Source: Laceyella sediminis (GTDB taxonomy: Bacteria; Bacillota; Bacilli; Thermoactinomycetales; Thermoactinomycetaceae). Taken from it: a stretch of 64,000 bases of DNA. The stretch lies in contig NZ_PVTZ01000007.1 of the NCBI RefSeq assembly GCF_003003125.1, forward strand, positions 1 to 64,000. Reading direction: 5' to 3'. The position numbers were made by a program, and so were the translations under genes. Below, piece by piece: positions 27,674 through 36,912 of this stretch (positions are counted from its first letter, which is position 1; every line of letters begins with the position of its first letter). The notes under the pieces are model-generated. The model was not told the origin of the DNA, made no database searches, and saw only the letters and a program-made list of their open reading frames with translations.

Positions 27674-29388
27674 CCTTTGTCCCCTCCTTTCACGTGCAGA
27701 GAGCGCAAGCGATTGATTGCCTGGGCGATCTCATACTTACGCGGCAGGGCCAGATCACCCGGATGCTTCCCTCGGAATGGCGAAAGCACATCCAATCCGT
27801 GTGCTTCCACCTCCTTCAAGCCAGCTTCAATCAGTTGCCGCAAACTAGCTCGTCCATCTGCACGTTCGCCGATCCAACGCATCATCAGCGCAATCGCTCT
27901 GGTCTGGCTGGTGTCAACCAATTGCTCACTAGCAGACAAGTCAATCGCTTGCGTACCGTAAAGAATGGCATGTCGGCCTTTCGCTTCCGCTTTTTCCCGC
28001 CCTTTGCGGTCCGCTTCCAGCCCTTTGGCCAGCGGCGAACGGGCGGTAATCTCCCCGAAAGTCGCACCGCCTTCCCGCACACGTCCGCTCTGCTGGTTGC
28101 CGGCGATCTCTTTCGCCTTAGCAGTCACATCATGAGGTAGGTATTGATCCATCATGATAACAAGATCAGCCACATCAAAATAATCTCCTGATCCACCAAT
28201 GACTAGCACGCTGGACACACCTTTTTCTTCATACAGCTGACGCACTTTGTCGATGAATGGAGTGATTGGTTCCTTGCCTTTAGCTACCAAGGCCTGCATT
28301 CGGGCGTCGCGGATCATAAAGTTGGTGGCGCTGGTGTCCTCGTCTATCAGCAGGCAACGACAACCCATTTCCAAACTCTCCATGATGTTGGCAGCCTGCG
28401 AGGTGCTTCCACTCGCATCCTCTGTTGAAAAACGTGCAGTATCTCGCATCAAAGGCAATTGATTGATGAAAGGAGAGATATTTACCCGCTCTACTCGGCG
28501 CCCGTCCTCTGCCCGCACTTTGACCGTGTCGGGATCAGTCAGCACATATTCCCGCCCATCTCCTTCAATATGGTTGTAAACACCCCGTTCCATCGCTTGC
28601 AACAAGGTGCTTTTGCCGTGATACCCCCCGCCGACGATCAATGTGATTCCGCGGGGAATCGCCATCCCGCTGATGGATTCCCCATGTGGAACCGGCACCG
28701 TTTGTCGCAGGGACGGGGGAGCGGCAAACGGAATGACCTGCTCACCACGCAAGGGCCGGTCACTGATGCCGCTTTCGCGTGGCAAGATTGCCCCATCTGC
28801 CACAAACGCCACCCATCCCCGCTCGCGCATCGCTTGGCGAATCGCTTGCTGATTGTCCACCAAGCACATCCGCTGCTCGATGGCCCGCAGATCCGCTTCA
28901 CTCAGGGTCGCCACTTGCTGGACACACTGAGGCAACACGGTGCACAACATCTCAGCAGCGGCTTTGCCCATCACCGTCCGCCCCCGCGCCGGCAACCCGA
29001 TGTGGAGGCGCGCTTCCAACCACTCCGGTGTAACGACGACTGCCGTACGCTGTAAAATCGCTTGCCCAGGACGATCGATAGCGATCAGGCCGCTTTTGCC
29101 TGTGCCTGAGACACGGGGTGCCGATCGGTCAAGCTGTCGCACCCATTTGCGGACAAACCAGTCTTCTAGGGCCGTCCTGCGGAAAGTGCTAGCCATCCAT
29201 TCCGGCTTCCAAGAGATGCGCGCACTGGGAATGCGTACGCGTATGCGGGACGGCGAGGCAAAAGGATCACCTTGCACATAGTCAACAAACAATTGGAAGT
29301 GGGGAAACCGATATTCTCCTGTCAAATCTTTATACGCTTTGTATCCTTTCCCATCGATGCGGGTCAGGATGCTCCGCAATCGTTCCAT
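27670..29388 (-). CDS. ABC-class P-loop ATPase domain protein
   Basis: 572 residues matching the 'predicted ATPase of the ABC class' family (PF09818). It has an N-terminal domain starting MERLRSILTRIDGKGYKAY, a P-loop GGGYHGKST near 240, LLIDEDTSATNFMIRD (Walker B) and VLVIGGSGDYFDVAD. No membrane segments are present, so it is not a transporter. Function is unknown. I chose the ATG at 29388, seven bases after AGGTGAT; the frame continues upstream only into the adjoining MITE-like element. It overlaps rnhA. Confidence 0.88.
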   Translation of the reverse strand: MERLRSILTRIDGKGYKAYKDLTGEYRFPHFQLFVDYVQGDPFASPSRIRVRIPSARISWKPEWMASTFRRTALEDWFVRKWVRQLDRSAPRVSGTGKSGLIAIDRPGQAILQRTAVVVTPEWLEARLHIGLPARGRTVMGKAAAEMLCTVLPQCVQQVATLSEADLRAIEQRMCLVDNQQAIRQAMRERGWVAFVADGAILPRESGISDRPLRGEQVIPFAAPPSLRQTVPVPHGESISGMAIPRGITLIVGGGYHGKSTLLQAMERGVYNHIEGDGREYVLTDPDTVKVRAEDGRRVERVNISPFINQLPLMRDTARFSTEDASGSTSQAANIMESLEMGCRCLLIDEDTSATNFMIRDARMQALVAKGKEPITPFIDKVRQLYEEKGVSSVLVIGGSGDYFDVADLVIMMDQYLPHDVTAKAKEIAGNQQSGRVREGGATFGEITARSPLAKGLEADRKGREKAEAKGRHAILYGTQAIDLSASEQLVDTSQTRAIALMMRWIGERADGRASLRQLIEAGLKEVEAHGLDVLSPFRGKHPGDLALPRKYEIAQAINRLRSLHVKGGDKG

Positions 29389-29419
29389 CGTCTGATCACC
29401 TGCTTCCTTTATTCTGCGT

Positions 29420-29530
29420 CTAGGGCATGTCTGGCAAACCAAGTCCAAGTGGTGCAGTGGAATAACCTTTTCTCATTGAGCGCCTCCGTCACGTGTGATC
29501 CTGATCACCTATGCACCAGACACGTCTTAA
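29420..29530. mobile_element. MITE-like inverted-repeat element, diverged copy 3
   Basis: The plus strand begins CTAGGGCATGTCTGGCAAAC and ends ACCAGACACGTCTTAA; these ends are inverted repeats of each other. The interior aligns, in reverse orientation, with the copies at 53591 and 58720 (for example GGAATAACCTTTTCTCATTGAGCGCC against GGAAAAACC-TTTTTTCGAGGAGCGCC). It is shortened to about 111 bp. It fills the gap between the uracil-DNA glycosylase stop and the ABC-class ATPase, so it may supply a promoter or terminator to the ATPase. Confidence 0.65.
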
Positions 29531-30103
29531 TCAACTGTTCATACCGGCCAACACTTCTTTGTATGCGTCACGAATCTGCTGAAAATCCGCCCAGGCCTCC
29601 CGTTTGGCTTCCGGATTACGCAACAGGTAGGCCGGATGAAACGTCGGCATAAACCGCACACCTTTCTTCTCCACCCATTGACCGCGGACACGGGTGATTC
29701 TCGCCTGCGGATCGATCAATGCCCGGGTGGGAGCCGAGCCCAATGTCACAATGATTTTGGGACGGATCACGAGAAACTGCCGCCGCAAAATGGCGATGCA
29801 TGTGTTCATTTCATCATCGGTCGGAGTCCGGTTGCCTGGCGGACGGCATTTCACAATATTGGTTATGTAAATCTGTTCCCGCGGTATTTCCGCCGCCGCT
29901 AACATTTTGTTCAACAACTGCCCGGCTTTCCCTACGAAGGGGCGCCCTTGGATATCCTCGTCCGCTCCCGGCCCTTCGCCCACAAACATCAACGGGGAAT
30001 GGGGATTGCCTTCTCCTAGAACCACTTGTGTGCGCCGCTCATGCAATCTGCACATCGTGCAATGCTGCACCCGATGAAATAATTCATCCAATCCCATCTG
30101 CAT
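29531..30103 (-). CDS. Family-4 uracil-DNA glycosylase
   Basis: 190 residues. The 4Fe-4S type: CTMCRL near the start and CRPPGNR...MNTC supply the four cysteines. GEGPGADED, GRPFVGKAGQLL and FHPAYLLRN are the catalytic-pocket motifs. It removes uracil from DNA. The ATG at 30103 has AGGAG upstream; an ATG at 30142 is possible but less supported. The stop touches the diverged MITE copy. Confidence 0.93.
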   Translation of the reverse strand: MQMGLDELFHRVQHCTMCRLHERRTQVVLGEGNPHSPLMFVGEGPGADEDIQGRPFVGKAGQLLNKMLAAAEIPREQIYITNIVKCRPPGNRTPTDDEMNTCIAILRRQFLVIRPKIIVTLGSAPTRALIDPQARITRVRGQWVEKKGVRFMPTFHPAYLLRNPEAKREAWADFQQIRDAYKEVLAGMNS

Positions 30104-30326
30104 CCTCTCTATCTCCTCTCTATTTGTCCCATGTTTATTCACTGGCGGCGGAAGGTGATGTCAAGACCTTTTCATTGTACGATGTGCGGCCGCCGATGGA
30201 AAGGGAGGCGATGAGAGCGTTCGGCATGGTATACTTGGTTGGCGAGCTTCATCAAAAATGAATCATTTCTCAATCTCCGCTTGACCTTGCACCCGTACAC
30301 TGAAAGAGATAAAGGAGTGGATTGTG

Positions 30327-31175
30327 ATGAGCATGTTGCCTTACCCCTTGTTGGTATCTGATGTCGACGGCACTTTGCTCGGCGCCGGCAACCGGATTTC
30401 ATCGGAAAACAAACGCAGCATCGCACGGTTTCAGGAGCACGGAGGCATCTTCACTCTGGCCACCGGTCGCACCTATATGGAAGCAAAACGCTTCATTGAC
30501 GAATTAAGCCTAGATGTTCCGGTCATTCTCTGCAACGGAGCGCTGCTGTTTGATCCGGCAAGCGGACACTTGTCGCCTGTGGCCACATTGCCAGCCGACA
30601 TGATCCGGCAGTTGGCGGCCAACGCCTTAGAACGCTTATCCTGTCCGATGGACTTGATCATCTATGGCATCGACGCCATCTACATCACCCAGCTACGCCC
30701 CTCTACGGAAGCCGCCTTAGCCGCTGAAAAAACGGAAGACCTGAAAGTGGTATCTCTGCCTTCGTTTAATGATCTCCCAGATGTCCCGTATCTCAAACTG
30801 GTGGTCATCGCTGATCCGCAGGAAATGCACCAAGTGATCACATGGTCGGACACGCTGACCGCCTTCCCAATCGACGCCACTCTGTCTTACGATAATTATT
30901 TTGAAATATTGCCGCGCGGCATGTCCAAGGGATCGGCCGCCGCTAAGCTTATGAAGCGACTAGGGATGGAGCCGAAACAACTGGCAGCAATCGGCGACCA
31001 TTGCAACGACTTGGACATGTTGAAGTTGGCCGGTCTGGGGGCCGCAGTCGGCAATGCACATCCCGAAGTCTTAAAGCAGGCAGATGTGATCGTGGCGCGC
31101 CATGATGAACATGCCGTCTCCCATCTCATCGAACACCACTTATTGCCAACCACATCTGAAAAAACGGCAAAATAA
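30327..31175 (+). CDS. Cof-type HAD phosphatase
   Basis: 282 residues. HAD motif I VSDVDGTLL, ATGR in motif II, the SKG..A..L lysine region and GDHCNDLDML motif IV mark a type IIB Cof-like hydrolase, usually active on sugar phosphates or nucleotides such as FMN. ATG at 30327 (nine bases after GGAG) is preferred; an adjacent GTG at 30324 is also possible. Ends in a terminator just ahead of the tRNA cluster. Confidence 0.9.
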   Translation: MSMLPYPLLVSDVDGTLLGAGNRISSENKRSIARFQEHGGIFTLATGRTYMEAKRFIDELSLDVPVILCNGALLFDPASGHLSPVATLPADMIRQLAANALERLSCPMDLIIYGIDAIYITQLRPSTEAALAAEKTEDLKVVSLPSFNDLPDVPYLKLVVIADPQEMHQVITWSDTLTAFPIDATLSYDNYFEILPRGMSKGSAAAKLMKRLGMEPKQLAAIGDHCNDLDMLKLAGLGAAVGNAHPEVLKQADVIVARHDEHAVSHLIEHHLLPTTSEKTAK

Positions 31176-31206
31176 AAAGGAGACCCCTAGATGGCCTCCT
31201 TTTTTG
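31174..31206 (+). terminator. Terminator of the Cof-type phosphatase gene
   Basis: AAAAGGAG.CC pairs with GG.CTCCTTTT, followed by T6. It separates the rightward gene from the leftward tRNA genes. Confidence 0.75.
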
Positions 31207-31208
31207 TG

Positions 31209-31285
31209 TGGTCGGGATGACAGGATTCGAACCTGCGACCCCCTGGTCCCAAACCAGGTGCTCTACCAAGCTGAGCCACATCCCG
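31209..31285 (-). tRNA. tRNA-Pro(UGG), copy 1
   Basis: Minus-strand cloverleaf of 77 nt including an encoded CCA. Acceptor CGGGATG pairs with CATCCCG. The anticodon stem-loop CCTGG-TTTGGGA-CCAGG gives anticodon TGG. The T arm contains GGTTCGAATCC. It is identical to the copy 122 bp to the right. Confidence 0.97.
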
Positions 31286-31330
31286 ATAAATATATGTTTC
31301 ATCGCGCTACGGCGTTAAACAAAGAGAAAA

Positions 31331-31407
31331 TGGTCGGGATGACAGGATTCGAACCTGCGACCCCCTGGTCCCAAACCAGGTGCTCTACCAAGCTGAGCCA
31401 CATCCCG
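31331..31407 (-). tRNA. tRNA-Pro(UGG), copy 2
   Basis: Same 77-nt sequence as the copy at 31209-31285, anticodon TGG with encoded CCA. It is upstream of copy 1 on the minus strand, so the two are likely one precursor transcript arising from a tandem duplication. Confidence 0.97.
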
Positions 31408-31577
31408 ACAAACTTATTCACAGTCATGGTTTAAGCGACAAGATATAATTTAACACGCATCATAGATAAAGTCAACAACCTAACATGCATTTTTTTCATT
31501 GCTCTTTCACTTGGCGCGCAATCAAGCAAATCTAGCAAAAAGTAAAAAAACCAGAGAATCTTCTCTAGTTTAAAATG

Positions 31578-31663
31578 TGGTGCCGAAGGTGGGACTCGAA
31601 CCCACACTCCTTGCGGGAACACGATTTTGAGTCGTGCGCGTCTGCCAATTCCGCCACTTCGGC
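31578..31663 (-). tRNA. tRNA-Leu(CAA)
   Basis: Minus-strand, 86 nt with encoded CCA. Acceptor GCCGAAG pairs with CTTCGGC. The anticodon loop CTCAAAA within CACGA/TCGTG gives CAA. A long variable arm (GTTCCCGCAAGGAGT) marks class II tRNA-Leu. It is the first gene of the leftward tRNA cluster. Confidence 0.96.
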
Positions 31664-31781
31664 TCGTTTATGAAATTTCATTATGTCGTAGCGACATTTA
31701 TAAATTTATCATGTGTCTAAGATAATGTCAACAGGTACTTTCAATTTTTTTTGCCCACATTATTTTTTCCATAAAATCAGC

Positions 31782-31812
31782 AACCGCCGCAACGTGATGC
31801 GGCGGTTAGCTC
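31782..31812 (-). terminator. Terminator of the phenylacetate operon
   Basis: AACCGCCGC (31782-31790) pairs with GCGGCGGTT (31799-31807) directly after the last gene's stop. The T-run on the minus strand is weak. Confidence 0.6.
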
Positions 31813-32205
31813 TTATTTCATCCGATTGATGTTGGCCTCGATTTTGGCTAGTGGCAGAATGACCTGCACAAATTCTCCTTCTCCCACCACGGCCCGGTCG
31901 TGTTCGGCTTTGACTTGGCACACCACTTTGTTGTCGGTCCGCTCAATGACCGTCGCGGTGAAATCCACCCGCTTGCCGATGGGGGCGGGGGCGATGTGAC
32001 GGATGTGAATGGTAGCCCCGACCCCTTCCTCTCCTTCTTCCAAAAACGGCAGAATCACTTTGCGTCCAGCCCACTCCATGTAGTACACCATATGCACCGT
32101 GGACAAGACCGGATGCACCATTTGACCTGCGAAAGAGGCGGCCATCTCCTCGGTTACGACAATGGAGATGGTTTCTTGATGTCCTGGTTCCAGTCCCTGC
32201 TTCAT
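31813..32205 (-). CDS. FlK-like hotdog acyl-CoA thioesterase
   Basis: 130 residues with the hotdog-fold pattern of fluoroacetyl-CoA-thioesterase-like proteins: VHPVLSTVHMVYYMEWAGR, LEEGEEGVGATIHIRHIAPAP and a late GEFVQVIL strand. It probably hydrolyses stalled CoA thioesters, a role that PaaI plays in other phenylacetate operons. The ATG at 32205 follows AGGAGGAAG. It is the last gene of the operon. FlK-like fold rather than classic PaaI is my reading of the motifs. Confidence 0.75.
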   Translation of the reverse strand: MKQGLEPGHQETISIVVTEEMAASFAGQMVHPVLSTVHMVYYMEWAGRKVILPFLEEGEEGVGATIHIRHIAPAPIGKRVDFTATVIERTDNKVVCQVKAEHDRAVVGEGEFVQVILPLAKIEANINRMK

Positions 32206-32215
32206 GCTCTTCCTC

Positions 32216-33715
32216 CTATAGGCCAAAGGGGTTGAGCGGTTTTGGCCCGACATAAGAAAGCACGCTTTTGGTTTCCATGTACAAGTCCAGCGATTCCAGC
32301 GCTAGCTCCCGGCCAAACCCGGATTGCTTATAACCGCCAAACGGCAAGCCTGGGAAAGTGGAAAATGGATTGTTCACCATGATGACACCCGCCTTCAATT
32401 GTCCGGTCACCCGGTGGGCCAACGCGTGGTCGCGCGTCCAAACGGCCGCCGCCAATCCGTACACGGTGTCGTTGGCCAAACGAATCGCTTCTTGCTCATC
32501 CTTGAATTTGATTGCCACGACCACCGGCCCAAAGATTTCTTCTTGCGCAACCCGCATGTCATTGGTCACATCGCCAATCAAAGTAGGCAGATACCAATGC
32601 CCCCGCTCAAACTCTTTCCCTTCGGGCCGCTTACCGCCGCAAAGAACCCGCGCTCCTTCCGCTTCCGCCGCTTGCACATAGCTATGAATAGTATCCCATT
32701 GCGCTTGCGAAATCACCGCTCCCACATGGGTCTCTTCGCTGAACGGATCACCTAGTCGCAATTGTTTTGTTTTCTCAATGAACCGTTCGATAAACGCGTC
32801 ATAAATATCCTCGTGGATCAACAGGCGGGACCGCGCCTCACAGGATTGCCCGGTGTTGTAATAGATTCCGAAGACAGCGCCGTTGACCGCCGCTTCCAAA
32901 TCAGCGTCAGCAAAGATGATGTTCGGTGATTTTCCTCCCAACTCCAGCGTGACCCGCTTCAATGTTTCGGATGCTTTAGCCATGATGTCTTTACCAGTCG
33001 TCGTCTCCCCGGTAAACGCCACTTTGTCCACCCCAGGATGTTCCACCAGGTACGATCCCACGTCCGAGCCGCTGCCCGTGATGACGTTGATCACCCCATT
33101 GGGCACCCCTGCTTCATGGCAAATGTCGGCCAAAGCGAGCGCGGTCAAAGGCGTCAAACTCGCCGGCTTTAAGACGATCGTGCATCCTGCGGCCAGAGCG
33201 GGAGCCACTTTCCATGCTGCCATCATCAATGGATAGTTCCAAGGGATAATTTGCGCGCACACGCCGACCGGCTCTTTGACCGAATAATGGAAAAACCCGT
33301 TTGGCACCGGCTTGGTGTGACCTTGGATGGTGGAGACTGCCCCCGCGTAAAGCTCAAAGTCTTCAATCGCCTGCATCACTTGCCCTTTGGCCGCGGAAAG
33401 CGCTTTCCCCGTATTCAACACTTCTAACTCCACCAACTCTTTAAAACGGCTCCGCATGATGAAAGCAATCTTGTTCAAGATTTGCCCTCTGCGCGAAGCG
33501 GGCCAGCGCGCCCATTTCCCTTGCGTCAAAGCCGCACGAGCCGCTTCCACGGCATGGTCCACATCCGCACGGGTCGCTTTCGCCACTTCCGTAATCGCTT
33601 CTCCAGTGGCCGGATTGTAGACGGTGAACGTCTCTCCGGAGCTACCTGGCACAGCTTCCCCATTGATCAGCAAATCGTATTTTTCTTTTAAAAAAGCCAC
33701 TTTCTCCATATGCAT
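32216..33715 (-). CDS. Aldehyde dehydrogenase of the phenylacetate operon
   Basis: 499-residue NAD(P)-dependent aldehyde dehydrogenase. PWNYPLMMAAWK, TLELGGKSPNI (general base Glu), YNTGQSCEAR (catalytic Cys) and EEIFGPVV are intact. It is close in style to betaine/aromatic aldehyde dehydrogenases. Within a phenylacetate cluster it may oxidise phenylacetaldehyde, or stand in for the dehydrogenase half of PaaZ. It lacks the MaoC hydratase domain fused in PaaZ. Start ATG follows AAAGGAGCG. Substrate is inferred from context. Confidence 0.85.
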   Translation of the reverse strand: MHMEKVAFLKEKYDLLINGEAVPGSSGETFTVYNPATGEAITEVAKATRADVDHAVEAARAALTQGKWARWPASRRGQILNKIAFIMRSRFKELVELEVLNTGKALSAAKGQVMQAIEDFELYAGAVSTIQGHTKPVPNGFFHYSVKEPVGVCAQIIPWNYPLMMAAWKVAPALAAGCTIVLKPASLTPLTALALADICHEAGVPNGVINVITGSGSDVGSYLVEHPGVDKVAFTGETTTGKDIMAKASETLKRVTLELGGKSPNIIFADADLEAAVNGAVFGIYYNTGQSCEARSRLLIHEDIYDAFIERFIEKTKQLRLGDPFSEETHVGAVISQAQWDTIHSYVQAAEAEGARVLCGGKRPEGKEFERGHWYLPTLIGDVTNDMRVAQEEIFGPVVVAIKFKDEQEAIRLANDTVYGLAAAVWTRDHALAHRVTGQLKAGVIMVNNPFSTFPGLPFGGYKQSGFGRELALESLDLYMETKSVLSYVGPKPLNPFGL

Positions 33716-33745
33716 GTCACACGCTCCTTTGGTTGATAAGATGCT

Positions 33746-34954
33746 TCAAATGCGTTCAATCACCGTAGCGATCCCCTGGCCCACACCAATACACATGGTC
33801 GCTAAACCGTATCGCCCTTCTCGGCGTACCAACTCGTGCACCAATGTCGTCATGATTCGTGCTCCGCTGGCCCCAAGTGGATGTCCGAGCGCAATCGCGC
33901 CGCCATTGACATTCACTTTGTCCGGGTCCAACGCCAATGCTTGCATGCAAGCGAGGGCTTGAGCGGCAAATGCTTCATTCAGTTCGATCAAATCCAGATC
34001 GTCCACCGTAAGCCCCGCCCGCGCTAACACTTTGCGCACGGCGGGCACCGGTCCCAGACCCATGGTCAGCGGGTTGGTTCCAGCCACGGCAAATGCCACC
34101 ACGCGGGCCAACGGACGGCAACCTAAGCGAATGGCCGTTTCACGTTCCATCAACAATAGTGCCGACGCTCCGTCATTGATACCCGCCGAATTGCCAGCTG
34201 TCACCGTGCCGTTTGGCCGAAACACTGGTGGAAGATGGCTCAGCTTGGCAAGAGTCGTCTGAGGCCGGGGATGTTCATCCGCAGACACCCAAACGGTTTC
34301 CCCCTTTTCCTCAGCCACCGGCACAGGCACCAGCTCTGCCCGAAACGCGCCTCGCACGCGAGCTTGTTCGGCCCGTTGTTGGCTTTGATAGGCAAATGCA
34401 TCTTGCTCCTCGCGGGTGATGCCACATTTTTCAGCCACATTTTCCGCGGTTTCTCCCATGCTGATCGGTTCATAGCGCACAGCCAACCGGGGATTAATGA
34501 ACCGCCAACCCAAGGTGGTATCCACCAACGCCTGATCACCACGGGCCCATCCTTGCTCCGGCTTCAACATGACCAGCGGCGCCCTGGTCATACTCTCCAC
34601 TCCCCCAGCAATCATCACATCGCCGCTACCGATCTGGATTGCCGCCGCAGCTTGATTGATCGCTTCTAATCCCGAACCGCACAAGCGGTTTACCGTGACT
34701 CCACCGATTTCTTCTGACAATCCGGCCAACAATAGCGCCATCCGAGCCACATTGCGGTTGTCTTCCCCCGCTTGGTTGGCGCATCCAAACACGACATCTT
34801 CGATCTCTACTTCATCCAGTTGCGAATTGCGCTCAACCAAAGCCCGGATGACATGAGCCGCCAGATCATCGGGGCGCACCCGACTCAAGCCCCCCCGATA
34901 TCGGCCGATCGGGGTGCGCACGGCATCCACTATCACCACTTCGCGACGCCTCAT
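33746..34954 (-). CDS. paaJ: Thiolase, PaaJ/PcaF-type 3-oxoadipyl-CoA thiolase
   Basis: 402 residues. Active-site Cys92 in [37 protein letters not shown] with the catalytic His, and CIGVGQG with the second Cys. It would cleave 3-oxoadipyl-CoA (and the earlier dehydroadipyl intermediate) to acetyl-CoA and succinyl-CoA. It overlaps the preceding gene by 4 bp in ATGA. A general acetyl-CoA acetyltransferase cannot be excluded by motifs alone. Confidence 0.88.
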   Translation of the reverse strand: MRRREVVIVDAVRTPIGRYRGGLSRVRPDDLAAHVIRALVERNSQLDEVEIEDVVFGCANQAGEDNRNVARMALLLAGLSEEIGGVTVNRLCGSGLEAINQAAAAIQIGSGDVMIAGGVESMTRAPLVMLKPEQGWARGDQALVDTTLGWRFINPRLAVRYEPISMGETAENVAEKCGITREEQDAFAYQSQQRAEQARVRGAFRAELVPVPVAEEKGETVWVSADEHPRPQTTLAKLSHLPPVFRPNGTVTAGNSAGINDGASALLLMERETAIRLGCRPLARVVAFAVAGTNPLTMGLGPVPAVRKVLARAGLTVDDLDLIELNEAFAAQALACMQALALDPDKVNVNGGAIALGHPLGASGARIMTTLVHELVRREGRYGLATMCIGVGQGIATVIERI

Positions 34955-35700
34955 CCCTCTGCTCCCTTCCGCACCGACTGCTCATCATAACAGTAGAAGC
35001 CGCGGCCGCTCGCCCGGCCCAGATACCCGGCGTAAACCATCTTGCGCAACAGCGGCGCCGGGCGGTAACGCTCTTCTCCCAGCTCCCTCTCCAATCCGGT
35101 CAATATGGCGACAATCTGGTCGATGCCGATGCGGTCTGCCCATTCCAGCGGACCGTACGGCCAATTGGTTCCTTTACGCATCGCCAAGTCGATGTCTTCT
35201 TTGTCAGCGATTTTTTCCGCCAGTGCAAAAGCCGCCTCATTCACCAATAGCGCCAAGGTACGCGGAAACACCAACCCCGGCTCGTCTCCCACTTCTTCTA
35301 CCTCTTTCCCCAAGCCAGCAAGCACTTGCAAATGTTCTGTCCAGCTGGCATCCTCTTCCGCTTGTAGGGGGCGGCACACTTCCACCAATGGCATGTCCGC
35401 GAAATGCACGGGTGAAAACCCCACCACGCGCTCGGGATGGGCCAACCAAGAGGCGATCTCGGTCGCCGTCCGGTGCAAGACAGAGGTGAAAATGGGCGTC
35501 CGCTCGGAGACCACGCGCTCCGCAGAGACCAGCCAATCGCGTTTGCCCCCATCACACCCGGTTTGCACATCAATCACTGCCAACACGTCACGGCCGTCCG
35601 CCTGCTCCGGCGAAATGCAAGCTACTCGCTGTGACGCGAGAAATGTTGCCAGCGGCTCCCGGAAAGGGCCATCCCCCAAAATCACCACCTTATCCGCCAT
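34951..35700 (-). CDS. 3-hydroxyacyl-CoA dehydrogenase-like protein with a degenerate NAD site
   Basis: 249 residues. The C-terminal half ([45 protein letters not shown]) is a 3-hydroxyacyl-CoA dehydrogenase C-terminal domain, like the second such domain of PaaH. The N-terminal half is a Rossmann-like fold whose glycine loop reads GDGPFREP instead of GAGTMG. It overlaps the intact dehydrogenase gene by 11 bp. Together the two genes resemble one PaaH split in two. It is probably a structural or regulatory partner rather than an independent NAD enzyme, as inference. Confidence 0.8.
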   Translation of the reverse strand: MADKVVILGDGPFREPLATFLASQRVACISPEQADGRDVLAVIDVQTGCDGGKRDWLVSAERVVSERTPIFTSVLHRTATEIASWLAHPERVVGFSPVHFADMPLVEVCRPLQAEEDASWTEHLQVLAGLGKEVEEVGDEPGLVFPRTLALLVNEAAFALAEKIADKEDIDLAMRKGTNWPYGPLEWADRIGIDQIVAILTGLERELGEERYRPAPLLRKMVYAGYLGRASGRGFYCYDEQSVRKGAEG

Positions 35701-36553
35701 ACTCGTAATGCCCCTTTCCCGTCTTGCGTCCTAGCGCCTTTTGTTCCACCATTCGCTGTTGGTGATAATGCGGACGGAACCGCGCTTCATGAAAAGTCGC
35801 TTCATATACGGAAACAGACGCCGCCAAATTAACATCAATCCCGATCAGGTCTTGCAAGGCAAAGGGCCCCATCGGAAAGCCAGCCCCCTCCAAAATGCGA
35901 TCCACCTGCTCTTTGCGAGCTGACTGCTGGGCAACCAGCTTGACCGCCTCGGTATGGTACGAACGGGCTACCCGGTTCACCAGAAAGCCGGGAGCGTCTG
36001 CCACCCGCACCGGCACTTTGCCCAGGCCGGACAACCACCCATAGACTTGTTTAAGCACGTGGGGCGCCGTCTGCGCACCATGTACGACCTCGACCAAGGG
36101 CATGCGAGGCGCTGGATTGAAAAAATGCATGCCCAACACCCGATCAGGTCGCTTGGTGGCGCCAGCGATCGCAGTGATCGACAGCGAAGAGGTGTTGGAA
36201 GCAAGGACTGCTGTGGGGGACACAAGCTCATCCAACTGCGCGAACAGGGATTGCTTGGCTTCCAAGCGCTCCACGATCGCTTCAATCACCAGCTCGCATT
36301 TCGCCAGCTCATCAAGGCTCTCCACCGGTTGGATGCGCTCAAGCATTCCCTCCGCTTCTTCGGCGGACAAGCGTCCTTTGGCTACCCGCGCCGCCAAACG
36401 CTCCTTCAATTGTTTGCGGGCACGATCCATCACCGCAGGCAACATGTCCCATATCAACACCGGATAACCGGCCGTCGCCAGCACCTCCGCAATCCCCATC
36501 CCCATCGTACCGGCGCCAACCACTGCTGGCGTTGTCAGCCACGACCCGCTCAC
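35690..36553 (-). CDS. paaH: 3-hydroxyacyl-CoA dehydrogenase PaaH-like
   Basis: 287 residues. NAD-binding GAGTMGMGIA at the N-terminus, SNTSSLSI, HFFNPAPRMPLVE with the catalytic His, and a C-terminal domain with GFLVNR and FPMGPF.LQDLIG. It oxidises 3-hydroxyadipyl-CoA in phenylacetate breakdown. Start GTG at 36553 overlaps the stop of the EthD gene, so translation is coupled. E. coli PaaH is 475 residues with an extra C-terminal domain; here that domain is in the next gene. Confidence 0.9.
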   Translation of the reverse strand: MSGSWLTTPAVVGAGTMGMGIAEVLATAGYPVLIWDMLPAVMDRARKQLKERLAARVAKGRLSAEEAEGMLERIQPVESLDELAKCELVIEAIVERLEAKQSLFAQLDELVSPTAVLASNTSSLSITAIAGATKRPDRVLGMHFFNPAPRMPLVEVVHGAQTAPHVLKQVYGWLSGLGKVPVRVADAPGFLVNRVARSYHTEAVKLVAQQSARKEQVDRILEGAGFPMGPFALQDLIGIDVNLAASVSVYEATFHEARFRPHYHQQRMVEQKALGRKTGKGHYEYGG

Positions 36554-36861
36554 TCAGCTTCCGCCTCTTCCCCGATGATCATGGTGATCAGCTTTCCGGC
36601 AAAGGACATCACATCTTTGGCAGCCGCCTTACCCTCAGGGGATTTCATTGCCGCCTGGAGAGCCTCCTCCGACTCAAAGTACATGTCGGCCTGCAAATAA
36701 AACGGCGACTCGGTTCCCATCGGGGTGCTTGAAAACTTAGTTACTTTTGTTTTGATCAATCCTGGCATTTTTTCGGTCAATGGCAGGTGAACCTCAAAAT
36801 AATGCTTATCAAACGCCTGCTTGTCTTCCGGTTGTTTGTACAGAGCGACCAATTTTACCAT
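36550..36861 (-). CDS. EthD-family small protein
   Basis: 103 residues of a dimeric alpha-beta-barrel EthD-like fold: VKLVALYKQPEDKQAFDKHYFEVHLPL, a GTESPFYLQADMYFES strand and a final helix. EthD proteins accompany oxygenase or degradative operons; their activity is usually undefined. It sits between paaK and paaH and overlaps paaH. ATG at 36861 follows GGGAGGATG. A role in handling a reactive intermediate is speculation from position. Confidence 0.85.
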   Translation of the reverse strand: MVKLVALYKQPEDKQAFDKHYFEVHLPLTEKMPGLIKTKVTKFSSTPMGTESPFYLQADMYFESEEALQAAMKSPEGKAAAKDVMSFAGKLITMIIGEEAEAE

Positions 36862-36912
36862 GCTGATCATCCTCCCAAACTGGATAGTTTAATAAACTCG
36901 CCGTACGAACCT

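Noticed and set aside
31102-31622. Frames running through the tRNA cluster with a repeated VGMTGFEPATPWSQTRCST string
   Set aside because: The repeat is the translation of two identical tRNA-Pro genes, a well-known annotation artefact, not a protein.
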